A stretch of DNA of 64,000 nucleotides from Actinokineospora iranica (GCF_900101685.1 NZ_FMZZ01000004.1:124001-188000); one strand, 5' to 3'. Positions 33,382-41,852 are shown, counted from the first letter of the stretch. The notes: generated by a model not told the origin, from the letters alone. Numbers and translations: made by a program.

Positions 33382-34133
33382 TCAACGCAGTCGGCACCCC
33401 GCAGTCCCTGCTCCTGCTCGGCGGCACGTCCGAGATCGGGCTCGCCATCGCCGAGAACTACGCCCGCCAGCGCCCGCTGACCGTCACCCTGGCCGCGCGC
33501 CCCTCCGCCCGCCTCGACGCCGCCGCGGCGAAACTCCGCCACCTCGGCGCGACGGTCCGCACCCTGCCCTTCGACGCCCGCGACATCGACTCGCACCCCA
33601 AGCTGGTCGAGGACGCGTTCAGCGAGGGCGACATCGACGTCACCGTCGTCGCCTTCGGCCTGCTGGGCGACGCCGAACAGCTCTGGCAGGACCACACCGC
33701 GGGCGTCGAACTCGCCCAGGTGAACTTCACCGCCCCGGTCTCCCTCGGCATCGCCCTCGCCGAGCGGCTGCGCAAGCAGGGCCACGGCGCCCTGGTCGCC
33801 CTGTCCTCGGTCGCGGGCGAGCGCGTGCGCCGGTCCAACTTCGTCTACGGCGCCACCAAGGCGGGCTTCGACGGCTTCTACCTCGGCCTCGGCGAGGCCC
33901 TGCGCCCCGAGGGCATCCACGTGACGGTGGTCCGCCCCGGTTTCGTGCGCACCAAGATGACCGAGGGCATGACAGCGGCCCCCATGGCCACCACCGCCGA
34001 CAAGGTGGCCGAGGTCGTCGTGGACGCGGTCCGCAAGCGCAAGGACCTGGTGTGGGCCCCGGCCCAGTGGCGGCTCGTCATGTCGGTCCTGCGCCACATC
34101 CCGCGCCCGATCTTCCGCAAACTGCCCATCTGA
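33378..34133 (+). CDS. dprE2: Decaprenylphosphoryl-2-keto-ribose reductase DprE2
   Basis: NAD(P)H-dependent short-chain reductase of 251 residues completing the epimerisation begun by DprE1. The cofactor motif is [15 protein letters not shown], followed by [14 protein letters not shown], the catalytic SS...YGATKAG region ([23 protein letters not shown] in part), and the conserved end [12 protein letters not shown]. The start is TTG at 33378, overlapping the dprE1 stop (TTGA). The residues after it ([15 protein letters not shown]) align with the true N-terminus of the mycobacterial protein, so the long upstream frame is not used. Confidence 0.92.
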   Translation: MINAVGTPQSLLLLGGTSEIGLAIAENYARQRPLTVTLAARPSARLDAAAAKLRHLGATVRTLPFDARDIDSHPKLVEDAFSEGDIDVTVVAFGLLGDAEQLWQDHTAGVELAQVNFTAPVSLGIALAERLRKQGHGALVALSSVAGERVRRSNFVYGATKAGFDGFYLGLGEALRPEGIHVTVVRPGFVRTKMTEGMTAAPMATTADKVAEVVVDAVRKRKDLVWAPAQWRLVMSVLRHIPRPIFRKLPI

Positions 34134-34533
34134 CCACCCGCGGCTCGGACCGCGATGCCCGGGGATTGTCCCGGGAAAGGCCTTCCCGGCGGTGTGGGTT
34201 ATCCACATGCCCCACACCTGTCCACAGGTTTCGCGCTCCCCTTCCCTCGGGCCCCAGAGCCGATAGACTGGAGCGGGGCGGCCCCCCGGGGAGGGTGGGG
34301 TATGCCGCCCGCGTGTTATGCCGCCCGCGTGTGATGGGGCGCTTTGTTGTCCTGGCGAGGGCGGTGTCTGTCGCGCGGGTGGGACGCGCTAGCGGCACGA
34401 ACCAGGTGTCAGCGGCGCGGTCGAGGGATTCGCCGCCACAGTGCGTGCGGGACTTCCGACCGTTGAGTGGCAGGCGCGGCTTCCGACGTGCACATGCCCT
34501 GGTTTCGCGGTGGCTCGGGCGCGGCCGCAGGCC
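34134..34533. other. Gene-free region with repeated promoter element and tandem repeat
   Basis: About 400 bp without a gene. It holds a TTATCCACA box at 34199-34207 and a second CTGTCCACA-like box near 34219. A promoter-like pair follows, TTCCCT at 34242-34247 and TAGACT at 34264-34269, within a block homologous to the one at 17578-17680. A perfect 16-bp tandem duplication lies at 34301-34332. After it, GCTTTGTTG resembles the sequence downstream of the first copy. No convincing open frame follows, so it may be the upstream region of a lost gene. Confidence 0.5.
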
Positions 34534-34974
34534 TCAGGCGTCGCTGGGGCGGGGGGTGGGAACGTCCGCCTCGGGGGTGTCGACGACTTTGAGGGCGCTC
34601 AGGACCCAGGTGGTGGTGGTTTGGCCCACCTGCACCGGGAAGGTGGCCTGGTGCTCGCTGTAGCACTCGTAGTGGCGGACGACGCCCACCCGGCCGTCGG
34701 GTAGCTCGACGCGGGTGCCGACGTCGGGGAGGGTGCTGGGCGGCTCTCGGTCGGCCATGCGGCCCACCAGGCGGGGCGGGTAGGTGTGGGTCGGGTCGGT
34801 TTCCGGGGCGGGCAGGGTGAGGCCCGCGACGACGTGGCTGACTCCGGTGAGGGCCTTGGTCGCGCTCGACGCCGGATGGGCGACGGGGTGGGCTGGGGCG
34901 GCGGGTCTCGCGGTGCCAACCGGACGCTCACCTGCCCGCAGTCGCGACGGCTCGGACGGGCAGAGAACGCTCAT
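34534..34974 (-). CDS. Hypothetical protein
   Basis: A 146-residue protein with no recognised family. The first 70 residues are low-complexity and Pro/Ala-rich; the rest forms a compact beta-rich region (VGTRVELPDGRVGVVRHYECY, then FPVQVGQTTTTWVLSALKVV) reminiscent of small SH3-like folds. ATG at 34974 has GGAG with 6-nt spacing, which favours the full-length start over the internal ATG at 34758. Confidence 0.62.
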   Translation of the reverse strand: MSVLCPSEPSRLRAGERPVGTARPAAPAHPVAHPASSATKALTGVSHVVAGLTLPAPETDPTHTYPPRLVGRMADREPPSTLPDVGTRVELPDGRVGVVRHYECYSEHQATFPVQVGQTTTTWVLSALKVVDTPEADVPTPRPSDA

Positions 34975-35189
34975 CGATCACTCCAAATCGGACAGGCGGG
35001 TCGGGCGCCGATGGCCGGGGCGCCTGCCGCCGTTGGGTTCGACCGCGCGGTGGTGGTGACAGTCGCCTACGGTTGCCGCTACGCGCCTGGGGGCGGGCGC
35101 CAGCGGAATGAGACCATAATATTCCGAATCATTCGCCCCGGGCGATCCCTCGAAGGGTGGAAACGTCCGTAACCAAGGAGTGACTCTCT
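34975..35189. promoter_or_regulatory. Divergent intergenic region
   Basis: Lies between the hypothetical gene and the XRE regulator. An AT-rich patch (ATAATATTCCGAATCATTC, near 35115-35134) stands out from the GC-rich surroundings and probably holds the promoter of the XRE/DUF397 operon; AAGGAG at about 35176 is its ribosome site. Confidence 0.4.
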
Positions 35190-36062
35190 GTGCCCGCCGG
35201 CCCTCCCTCACACCGCCGTGTCCGCCTCGGCCTCGCGCTGCGCGACGCGCGCAACGCGGTCGGACCGAGGGGAATGTCGCAAGTGGACGCCGCAGAACAG
35301 GCCGGAATGAGCCAGCCCAAACTGGCCAAGCTGGAAAACGCGCACATCGTCCGGATAAAGATGGACGATTTGAACCGGCTCATCGCGCTGTACGGCATCG
35401 ATGACGCCCAGGCCGAGGAATTGCGCCGGTTCGCGCGGTCGCCGTACAGCGAAAGCGGGACCTTTGTGGAAACCTCGCCGAACGCGGCGTGGTGGCAAAA
35501 GCACGAAGAGGTCGAACGCGACGCGCGCGTCATCAACGCGGTGCACCTGCAAGCCCACGACGGCCTGCTCCAGAGCGAAGAGTACATGCGCAGGCAGTTC
35601 GAGTTAGGCGGCGCGGTCAGTGTCGAGCCGAAGATCCGAACCCGACTCGCCCGGCAGCGCGCGATCCTCATGCAGGACTCCCCACCGGACTGCACGTTCA
35701 TTCTTGATCAAGCCTGTCTGCACACCGACATGGGCGACCCGATCATGATGGCCGCGCAACTGCGACACCTGCTCGCGCTGTCCGATCTGCCGCACATCAC
35801 CATTCTCGTCAAACCCTTCGGCGCGGCTTTTCCAGCGGCCACCTACGGGTGGACTTTCCTTAAATTCGACAGTGTCCTCATGCGAGACTTCGTCAGCGTG
35901 CAGTACGAGGTCGGCGCCGCCACGATCGATGACGACGAGGCCCTGCGCCTGTTCCAGACCCGATGGGAACAGATTCGCGGCGCCGCACTGTCCGAAGTCG
36001 ACACGCGTAAGCTCATCCGTCGCGTACTGACCGACACCGTCAAGAAAGCGAAAGGGCTGTAG
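35190..36062 (+). CDS. XRE-family regulator with DUF5753 domain
   Basis: DNA-binding regulator of 290 residues. The helix-turn-helix is at about residues 10-70 (VDAAEQAGMSQPKLAKLENAH). The DUF5753 part shows NAAWWQKHEEVERDARVIN, LLQSEEYMRRQFELGG and KPFGAAFPAATYGWTFLKF. It pairs with the DUF397 gene 6 bp downstream. GTG at 35190 with AAGGAG at 9-nt spacing. A rare TTA leucine codon is at 35604-35606, which in related actinobacteria puts translation under bldA tRNA control. Confidence 0.9.
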   Translation: MPAGPPSHRRVRLGLALRDARNAVGPRGMSQVDAAEQAGMSQPKLAKLENAHIVRIKMDDLNRLIALYGIDDAQAEELRRFARSPYSESGTFVETSPNAAWWQKHEEVERDARVINAVHLQAHDGLLQSEEYMRRQFELGGAVSVEPKIRTRLARQRAILMQDSPPDCTFILDQACLHTDMGDPIMMAAQLRHLLALSDLPHITILVKPFGAAFPAATYGWTFLKFDSVLMRDFVSVQYEVGAATIDDDEALRLFQTRWEQIRGAALSEVDTRKLIRRVLTDTVKKAKGL

Positions 36063-36068
36063 CGACAC

Positions 36069-36305
36069 ATGCAGAAGTACGACCCGATCACCTCCGCCGC
36101 CCGGTTCCCCGAACAGAGCTGGCTCAAGGCCACCGCCAGCGACGCCAACGGCACCGGCTGCGTCACGGTCAACATGGCCCTCAAGAGCCAGGGGATCATC
36201 GGCCTGCGCGACAGCAAGCAGCCGGAGGTCGGCGCGTTCGTCTTCGACCTCGACGAGTGGGCGGGGTTCCTGCACGGCGCCAAGAACGGCGAGTTCGACC
36301 TGTGA
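36069..36305 (+). CDS. DUF397 protein
   Basis: A 78-residue DUF397 protein partnering the upstream XRE/DUF5753 regulator. The family pattern is seen in SWLKATASDANGTGCVTVNM and GLRDSKQPEVGAFVFDLDEW, ending in a C-terminal FLHGAKNGEFDL as is common. ATG at 36069, 6 bp after the regulator stop, so the two form one operon. Two hairpins follow the stop. Confidence 0.92.
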   Translation: MQKYDPITSAARFPEQSWLKATASDANGTGCVTVNMALKSQGIIGLRDSKQPEVGAFVFDLDEWAGFLHGAKNGEFDL

Positions 36306-36309
36306 ATCG

Positions 36310-36374
36310 CGGGCGCCGTTTCCGGCGCCCGTCAGGCAGACCCCTGGCGACCGGTCCCAGACCGATCGCCAGGG
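36310..36374 (+). terminator. Double hairpin terminator
   Basis: Two successive hairpins follow the DUF397 stop: a 9-bp stem (36310-36318 with 36323-36331) and a second with CCCTGGCGA at 36342-36350 pairing with 36366-36374. Together they probably end the XRE/DUF397 transcript. Confidence 0.65.
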
Positions 36375-36485
36375 CGTCGAAGCTGAGAACAGCGCAGGCC
36401 CACTTCCGGTAAGCCCCTCCGGTGTTACACAATGCGTCGGGGGCTCAATACGCGTGGTTGAGCACACCTACCTGGGGGTAAGCAC

Positions 36486-39400
36486 GTGCGCATCCTGGTG
36501 CTGGGGCCGGTGCGAGTCCGGATCCGGGACGCCGAGGCCCATCTCGGCGGACCCGAGTCGAAGGCTCTGCTCTCGGCGCTGCTGCTACAGGCTCGGCAGG
36601 TCGTCCCGACCGACCGGCTGATCGGCCTGCTCTGGGACGATTCGCCGCCGCGGTCGGCGGCCGCGTTGGTGCGGGACTACATCTCGCTGCTGCGGCGGGG
36701 TCTCGCCGCGGCGGGTTGGGCGGAGGCACTGGCGGCGCGCTCGCAGGGCTACCTGCTCGCTGTCGACGCCGCCGACAGCGACTTGGAGACGTTCGAGCGG
36801 ACTCTCGCCGCGGGCAGGCAAGCCGAACGCGCCGCCGACCACGGCGCCGCGGCCGAGCGGTACGGCCAGGCCCTTGGCCTGTGGCGCGGGCCAGCGTTCT
36901 GCGGGATCGACGCCGGTTTCGCCCGCGCCCGCGCGCGGGTGCTCGCCGAGGAACGGCTGAGCGCGGAGGAGGGGCTGGCCCGGTGCCTGCTCGCGCAGGG
37001 CCGCGCGGGGGAGCTGTGCGCGTCGCTGCGCGCGTTGGTCGTGGCGAACCCGCTGCGCGAAGAGGCCCGCGGTCTGCTCATGCGGGCGCTGGTCGAGACC
37101 GGCAGGCAGGCCGACGCGCTGGCCGTGTACCGCGAACTCGCCGAGCCGGGCGAGCCGCTGCGCGACCTGCACGAGGCGATCCGGTCCGGCGCGCTGGAGC
37201 GGCGGGTGCCGCGGCAGCGGGTGGAGACGACCACGCCCATGAACTTATCCGGGTTACCCGGCCCGCCGAGGGTCGTGCCGGGAAACCTGCCGCCGGACAT
37301 TTGCGACTTCACCGGCCGCGCCGAGCCCCTGGCCACCGTGCTGCGCCTGGCCGAGGCCCCCAAACCCGATAAGTCCGCTGGGTCCGCTGAGTCCGCTGAG
37401 TCCGCTGAGTCCAGCGGCGCGCGCACGAGCCCGCCGACCGTGGTGGTGTCCGGTTTCGGCGGGTCGGGGAAGTCGGCGCTGGCCGTGCACGCCGCGCACC
37501 GGCTGCGCGCGCGCTGCCCGGACGGGGCGCTGTTCGCCGACCTGCGCGGCCGCGACCGCGACCTGGGCGCGTTCGATGTGCTGGGCCGGTTCCTCGGCGC
37601 CCTGGGCGTCGCGGGCAGCGACCTGCCCGCGACCGTGGCGGATCGGGCGGCGCTGTTCCGGCGGACGGTGGCGGGCCGCAGGCTGGTCATCGTGCTGGAC
37701 AACGCGCGCAACGAAACGCAGGTGCGCCCGCTGTTACCCGACGACCCGCACTGCCTGGTGATCATCACCAGCCGGTCGCGGCTCACCGGCATCGACGGAG
37801 CCACCCCCGTCGAGCTGGACTTCTTCAGCACCGAAACCGCCGTGGAGATGCTCGGCAAGATCATTGGCGCGGACCGGGTGGCCGCAGCGCCCGATGCGGC
37901 CGCGCGGATCGCGACCCTGTGCGGGGGCATTCCACTGGCCATCCGGGCGGCCGGGGCGAAGCTGCTGGCCGAGCCGGACTGGCCGCTGCCCGCGCTGGCC
38001 GCGCGGCTGTCCGACGAGCGCCGCAGGCTCGACGAACTCGCCGTCGGCGACCTGGCGGTCCGCTCCAGCCTGCTGCTCAACTACCGCGAGCTGGACGACC
38101 TGCAGCGGCGCGCGTTCCACCTGCTCAGCGTGCTCGACCTGCCCGACTTCGGCTGGTGGCTGGCCGCCCCGCTGCTCGACATCCCGCTGGAAGATGCGCA
38201 GGACGCCGTGGCGCGGCTGGTCGACCTGCGGCTGCTTGAGGTGGCGGGCCTCGACCGCATCGGCCGGGTCCGCTACCGCCTGCACGACCTCGTGCAGCTG
38301 TTCGGGGCGGAGCACGCCGAGGTGGACGAGCCTGCGGACATGGTGGCCGCCGCGGTGTCGCGCACGCTGGCCACCTGGATGGCGCTGGTCGAGGCAGGCT
38401 CACGCAAGCTGCCCAGGGTGACGCTGCGGCTGCGGCCGAATCTGGCGGCCAACGTGGAGGTGGACCCCCGGCTGGTCGCCGAGGTCGAGGACAACCCGAC
38501 CGAGTGGCTCAAGTCGGAGACCGCCACGGTGGTGCGGGCCGTGGAGCGGGCGCACGACCTGGGCATCGACGGCATGACGACGCTGCTGATCACGACTCTG
38601 CTGTCGTCCCCGTTCGCCGCGCGCAACGAGTTCGACGGCTGGCAGCGCACGCACGAGGTCGCGCTGACCGCGGCCCGTTCGACCGGCGACCGGCAGGCCG
38701 AGGCCGTCGTCCTCGCCGGGCTTGGCCAGTTGCACTACGAGAAGGACGAGTACGCCGCGGCGCTGGAGCACTTCACCGCTGCCGTGGCGCACACGGCAGC
38801 GACCGGCGACGACGCGACCCGGGCGGTGGCCCTGGTCGGGCTCGGCACGGTCCGCCGCGACCTGGCCGAGATCGCCGGCGCGCGGCGCGACCTGGCCGCC
38901 GCCGCGGACGTCGGCGCGCGCATCGGCGACGGCAGCGTGGTCGCGGCGGCCCGCTACGGCCTGGCCGCGATCAGCCGCGACCACGGCGCGATGGCCGACG
39001 CCGTGACCGGGTTCGAGCGCTGCGTCGAGCTGTACCGGGGGCTTGCCGACCTGCGCGGCGAGGCGCTGGCGCTGCGCGGGCTGAGCCTGTGCCACCGCGC
39101 GCGCGGCGAGCACGGGCAGGCCGCGGAGCTGAGCGAGCGGGCGGCGGCGGTGCTGTCCGCCGCGGGCGACGAGTTGGGTGAGACCTACGCGCGGCAGTCG
39201 TGGGCCAAGGCGCTGCTGCGGCTGGGCGCCAGCGGTCACGGTCAAGACACCACTGGCAAGGGCATCGCTGGCCAAGACATCATCGACACGCTCACCGGCT
39301 GCCTGGCGACCTGTGTCAGCCAGTGCGACCGGTTCGGGGTGGCCCTGATGACCAGGACCCTCGGCGAGGCGCACCTCGCGCTCGGCGACCGGGCCCTGGC

Positions 39401-39626
39401 CGCGGACGTGCTTGGCGCCGCGCTGCGCGGCTGGGAGGACCTGGGGCTGCCGCTGTGGCAGGCCAGGACCCTGCGCGATCTCGCAGCGGCCGACCCGGCG
39501 CTGGCCGACGCGCACTGGCGGCGGGCGACCGCGCTGTTCGCCGCGTCCGCAGGGCGCGAGGCGGCCGAACTCGCCGCCCACACCCCGGCCTCCTGGTACG
39601 AGCACGTGCGATCAACCCACCGATAG
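36486..39626 (+). CDS. AfsR/SARP-family multidomain regulator
   Basis: Cytoplasmic transcriptional regulator of 1046 residues. Domains in order: winged-helix DNA-binding domain (1-95, MRILVLGPVRVRI start), BTAD helical domain (about 100-245), a low-complexity linker, an NB-ARC-type ATPase (about 270-560) with Walker A VVSGFGGSGKSAL and Walker B RLVIVLDNA, then TPR-like repeats to the end. The layout equals AfsR-type activators of secondary metabolism. Three TTA codons (37245-37247, 37254-37256, 37734-37736) suggest bldA-dependent translation. The linker holds a 9-bp repeat. GTG start at 36486. No biosynthetic cluster is immediately adjacent, so targets are unknown. Confidence 0.9.
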   Translation: MRILVLGPVRVRIRDAEAHLGGPESKALLSALLLQARQVVPTDRLIGLLWDDSPPRSAAALVRDYISLLRRGLAAAGWAEALAARSQGYLLAVDAADSDLETFERTLAAGRQAERAADHGAAAERYGQALGLWRGPAFCGIDAGFARARARVLAEERLSAEEGLARCLLAQGRAGELCASLRALVVANPLREEARGLLMRALVETGRQADALAVYRELAEPGEPLRDLHEAIRSGALERRVPRQRVETTTPMNLSGLPGPPRVVPGNLPPDICDFTGRAEPLATVLRLAEAPKPDKSAGSAESAESAESSGARTSPPTVVVSGFGGSGKSALAVHAAHRLRARCPDGALFADLRGRDRDLGAFDVLGRFLGALGVAGSDLPATVADRAALFRRTVAGRRLVIVLDNARNETQVRPLLPDDPHCLVIITSRSRLTGIDGATPVELDFFSTETAVEMLGKIIGADRVAAAPDAAARIATLCGGIPLAIRAAGAKLLAEPDWPLPALAARLSDERRRLDELAVGDLAVRSSLLLNYRELDDLQRRAFHLLSVLDLPDFGWWLAAPLLDIPLEDAQDAVARLVDLRLLEVAGLDRIGRVRYRLHDLVQLFGAEHAEVDEPADMVAAAVSRTLATWMALVEAGSRKLPRVTLRLRPNLAANVEVDPRLVAEVEDNPTEWLKSETATVVRAVERAHDLGIDGMTTLLITTLLSSPFAARNEFDGWQRTHEVALTAARSTGDRQAEAVVLAGLGQLHYEKDEYAAALEHFTAAVAHTAATGDDATRAVALVGLGTVRRDLAEIAGARRDLAAAADVGARIGDGSVVAAARYGLAAISRDHGAMADAVTGFERCVELYRGLADLRGEALALRGLSLCHRARGEHGQAAELSERAAAVLSAAGDELGETYARQSWAKALLRLGASGHGQDTTGKGIAGQDIIDTLTGCLATCVSQCDRFGVALMTRTLGEAHLALGDRALAADVLGAALRGWEDLGLPLWQARTLRDLAAADPALADAHWRRATALFAASAGREAAELAAHTPASWYEHVRSTHR
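37373..37408 (+). repeat. Four 9-bp tandem repeats in the afsR-like gene
   Basis: Four in-frame copies of GTCCGCTGA (the first ends in G) encode the linker SAGSAESAESAES between the BTAD and ATPase domains. Being a multiple of three, copy-number change would not break the frame. Confidence 0.9.
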
Positions 39627-39665
39627 TGGCGGCTAACTCCGCGCGTACCGGGCATCCGAGGTGCC

Positions 39666-40241
39666 ATGAAAAGCACCCACGGACGCGGAAACCGCCTGGT
39701 CCGCGCGATCCTGGCGACTCTCGTCGCCACGACAGCACTGACCGGCGCCGCCTTGTCGACCGATAACGACCGCCTCCACGAAGCGCGCCACAGCACACCG
39801 GTAGACCGGGGGAAGCTGCCCGCGCTGACGACTACCGCCGCGCCGATAACCGGCGAAGAGGTCCTTGCCCGTGCCAAACACTGGGTCGACCTCGCCGTCC
39901 CCTACGACAGCGGCGCCACCTTCGAGGGCTACCGCCAGGACTGCTCCGGCTTCGTGTCGATGGCCTGGAAAGCCGACCGCAACCACACCACCAACGACCT
40001 CGACACGGTCAGCCACCGCATCGACAAGGACGACCTGCGCCCCGGCGACATCCTGCTGTGGAAGAACCCGAACTGGCCCGCCGAGGCGGGGCACGTGCGG
40101 GTCTTCGGCGGCTGGGTGGACCAGGCGCGCGACAAACACTGGGTGTACGAGCAGAACCCGCCGCACACCGTCCGCCGCGACTACCGGTGGACGGACACAG
40201 CCGCGCACTACCAGCCGTACCGCTACCACCAGCTGATCTAG
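39666..40241 (+). CDS. Secreted NlpC/P60 peptidase
   Basis: Cell-wall hydrolase candidate of 191 residues. A basic N-terminus and a hydrophobic segment (LVRAILATLVATTALTGAAL) form a signal peptide. The NlpC/P60 core has the catalytic Cys in QDCSGFVSMAW, the His in AGHVRVFGGW and a downstream polar residue region (WVYEQNPPHTVRR). It lacks extra binding domains. ATG at 39666, 39 bp after the AfsR-like gene, so they could be cotranscribed. It converges on ubiA with 11 bp between. Confidence 0.85.
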   Translation: MKSTHGRGNRLVRAILATLVATTALTGAALSTDNDRLHEARHSTPVDRGKLPALTTTAAPITGEEVLARAKHWVDLAVPYDSGATFEGYRQDCSGFVSMAWKADRNHTTNDLDTVSHRIDKDDLRPGDILLWKNPNWPAEAGHVRVFGGWVDQARDKHWVYEQNPPHTVRRDYRWTDTAAHYQPYRYHQLI

Positions 40242-40252
40242 GTCCTGAAGAC

Positions 40253-41161
40253 CTACAGGTAAACCGACAGCGCCAGGCACCCGATCCAGGACGCGCCGAG
40301 GACCTGTAGCACCCGGTCCCTGAGGGCGATGTCCTCCGGCTCACCCGCGTGGCCGCCGTCGACGTCGACCGCGTAGCGCAGGACGGCGATGACGAACGGG
40401 ACGATCGAGATGACCGCCCACACCGAGTTGTTCACCTCGCGGATCTCGAACGCCCACAGCGAGTAGGTGGTGATCATGATGGCGGCCGAGGTCGCCCACA
40501 CGAACCGCAGGTAGCTCGACGAGTACTTCGACAGCGACGAGCGGATCTTCGCGCCGGTCTGCTCGAACAGGATGATCTCGGCGTAGCGCTTGCCGGACAC
40601 CATGAACAGCGAGCCGAACGCGGTGACCAGCAGGAACCACTGCGACAGCGGAATCCCGGCGGCGACACCACCGGCGATCGAGCGCAGCAGGAATCCGGAC
40701 GCGACGATGCACAGGTCGATCACCGGCTGGTGCTTGAGCCCGAGGCAGTAGCCAAGCTGCACGGCCGCGTAGACGGTGAGCACGATGACCAGCGGCCAGC
40801 CCGACAGCAAGCCCACCGCGAGCGACGACAGGAACAGCACCACCGCCAGCCCGTAGGCGAGCTGGACCGGCACGATCCCGGCCGCGATCGGGCGGTTGCG
40901 CTTGGTCGGGTGCTCGCGGTCGGCCGCGACGTCGATCGCGTCGTTGACCAGGTACACCGACGAGGACACCAGGCAGAACGCGGCGAACGCGATCGCCGCG
41001 TCGACCAGCACGTCCCGCTCGAAGATCCGGTTCGCGGCGAACGGGGCCGCCAGCACCAGGACGTTCTTCACCCACTGGCGCGGCCGGGCCGTGCGGATCA
41101 GGCCGCCGACCACACTGGTGCGCCCCGACACGGCGGCGGGCTCGGTGACGGTCCCGCTCAC
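40253..41161 (-). CDS. ubiA: Decaprenyl-phosphate phosphoribosyltransferase (UbiA type)
   Basis: Integral membrane prenyltransferase of 302 residues that joins phosphoribosyl-pyrophosphate and decaprenyl phosphate, the first step toward decaprenylphosphoryl-arabinose. About nine helices; the first aspartate-rich motif is NDAIDVAADREHPTKRNRP, and the second region is YCLGLKHQPVIDL. It matches Rv3806c in length and context (glf, PAP2 phosphatase, ubiA). GTG at 41161 overlaps the stop of an upstream mini-ORF (GTGA), with AGG close by. Confidence 0.92.
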   Translation of the reverse strand: MSGTVTEPAAVSGRTSVVGGLIRTARPRQWVKNVLVLAAPFAANRIFERDVLVDAAIAFAAFCLVSSSVYLVNDAIDVAADREHPTKRNRPIAAGIVPVQLAYGLAVVLFLSSLAVGLLSGWPLVIVLTVYAAVQLGYCLGLKHQPVIDLCIVASGFLLRSIAGGVAAGIPLSQWFLLVTAFGSLFMVSGKRYAEIILFEQTGAKIRSSLSKYSSSYLRFVWATSAAIMITTYSLWAFEIREVNNSVWAVISIVPFVIAVLRYAVDVDGGHAGEPEDIALRDRVLQVLGASWIGCLALSVYL

Positions 41162-41235
41162 CAGACCACCTCACAAGTTCGGTGGTCTCGCGTGCCTACG
41201 CACTGCGTCAATGATTCGCTCGCAAGCTCGCTCAT
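41158..41235 (-). CDS. Coupled 25-residue mini-ORF, copy b
   Basis: Begins at ATG 41235, MSELASESLTQCVG..., and ends in a TGA that overlaps the GTG of ubiA by 4 nt. Its own ATG overlaps the stop of copy a in the same way. It is carried on the 74-bp repeat. Whether the peptide accumulates is unknown; the arrangement suggests ribosomes are handed on from gene to gene. Confidence 0.5.
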   Translation of the reverse strand: MSELASESLTQCVGTRDHRTCEVVW

Positions 41236-41311
41236 GCGACCACCTCACAAGTTCGGTGGTCTCGCGCGCCCACGCACTGCGTCAAAGACTCGCTCGCAAG
41301 CTCGGTCATCG
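41164..41311 (-). repeat. Tandem 74-bp direct repeat between PAP2 and ubiA
   Basis: Two copies (41164-41237 and 41238-41311) that differ at only a handful of positions. Each contains the inverted repeat ACCACC...GGTGGT (10-nt loop), able to form a hairpin, and each encodes a 25-residue mini-ORF on the minus strand. The period of 74 equals a 78-nt ORF minus a 4-nt ATGA overlap. Confidence 0.9.
41232..41309 (-). CDS. Coupled 25-residue mini-ORF, copy a
   Basis: Begins at ATG 41309, which overlaps the PAP2 stop codon (ATGA), and ends at a TGA overlapping the ATG of copy b. The peptide starts MTELASESLTQCVG and ends CEVVA; it differs from copy b at three residues. Two cysteines are conserved in both copies. 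Confidence 0.5.
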   Translation of the reverse strand: MTELASESLTQCVGARDHRTCEVVA

Positions 41312-41830
41312 CCGTCCCCTTCGCAACCGCCTGCGCAGCACCCCGCCGAGCACCGCGCCCAGCGCGGAGCCCGCCAGGACGTCGGTCGGGTAGTGCACGC
41401 CCAGGACGAGCCGGGAGACCAGCATCGGCGGCACCAGCACCGGCACCAGGCTGCGCCCGGTGAGCCCCGAGTACAGCACCGCGGCCGCCGTCGTGGACGT
41501 CGCGTGCGAAGACGGGAAGCTGAGCTTGCTCGGCGTGCCGACCAGGATCTTCACCGACGGGTCGTCCGGTCGGGGCCTGCGCACGACCCGCTTCACCGCG
41601 ATCGACGCGGCGTGCGCCGCGACCACGCCGCCCGCGGCGACCAGCCAGTCCTTGCGCCGCTTGCGGTCGACGGCGGCGCCGACCAGGCCGAGGGCGAACC
41701 AGCCCGCGCTGTGCTCGCCGAACAGGGACAACCCGTGGGCTGCCTTCACCACCGCCGGTGTGCCGATGGCGCCCTGCACCCGGCTCAGTGCGGCGGTCTC
41801 CCGCCCCACGGCGGACGCGCTGCGGTCCAC
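41306..41830 (-). CDS. PAP2-family phosphatase (Rv3807c-like)
   Basis: Membrane phosphatase of 174 residues, thought to remove the 5-phosphate from decaprenylphosphoryl-5-phosphoribose. The three PAP2 motifs are complete: KRVVRRPRP, FPSSHAT and SRLVLGVHYPTD. The GTG at 41830 has a near-perfect AGGAGG five bases upstream; the longer frame to 42061 is antisense over glf and not used. It lies between glf and ubiA in one operon, as in mycobacteria. Confidence 0.9.
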   Translation of the reverse strand: MDRSASAVGRETAALSRVQGAIGTPAVVKAAHGLSLFGEHSAGWFALGLVGAAVDRKRRKDWLVAAGGVVAAHAASIAVKRVVRRPRPDDPSVKILVGTPSKLSFPSSHATSTTAAAVLYSGLTGRSLVPVLVPPMLVSRLVLGVHYPTDVLAGSALGAVLGGVLRRRLRRGRR

Positions 41831-41852
41831 AATTACCTCCTGATCGCGGGTG

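Noticed and set aside
34199-34227. Two DnaA-box-like sequences suggesting an origin of replication
   Set aside because: Only two boxes, no dnaA, dnaN or gyr genes and no AT-rich unwinding region; they belong to a promoter block that also occurs at 17.6 kb.
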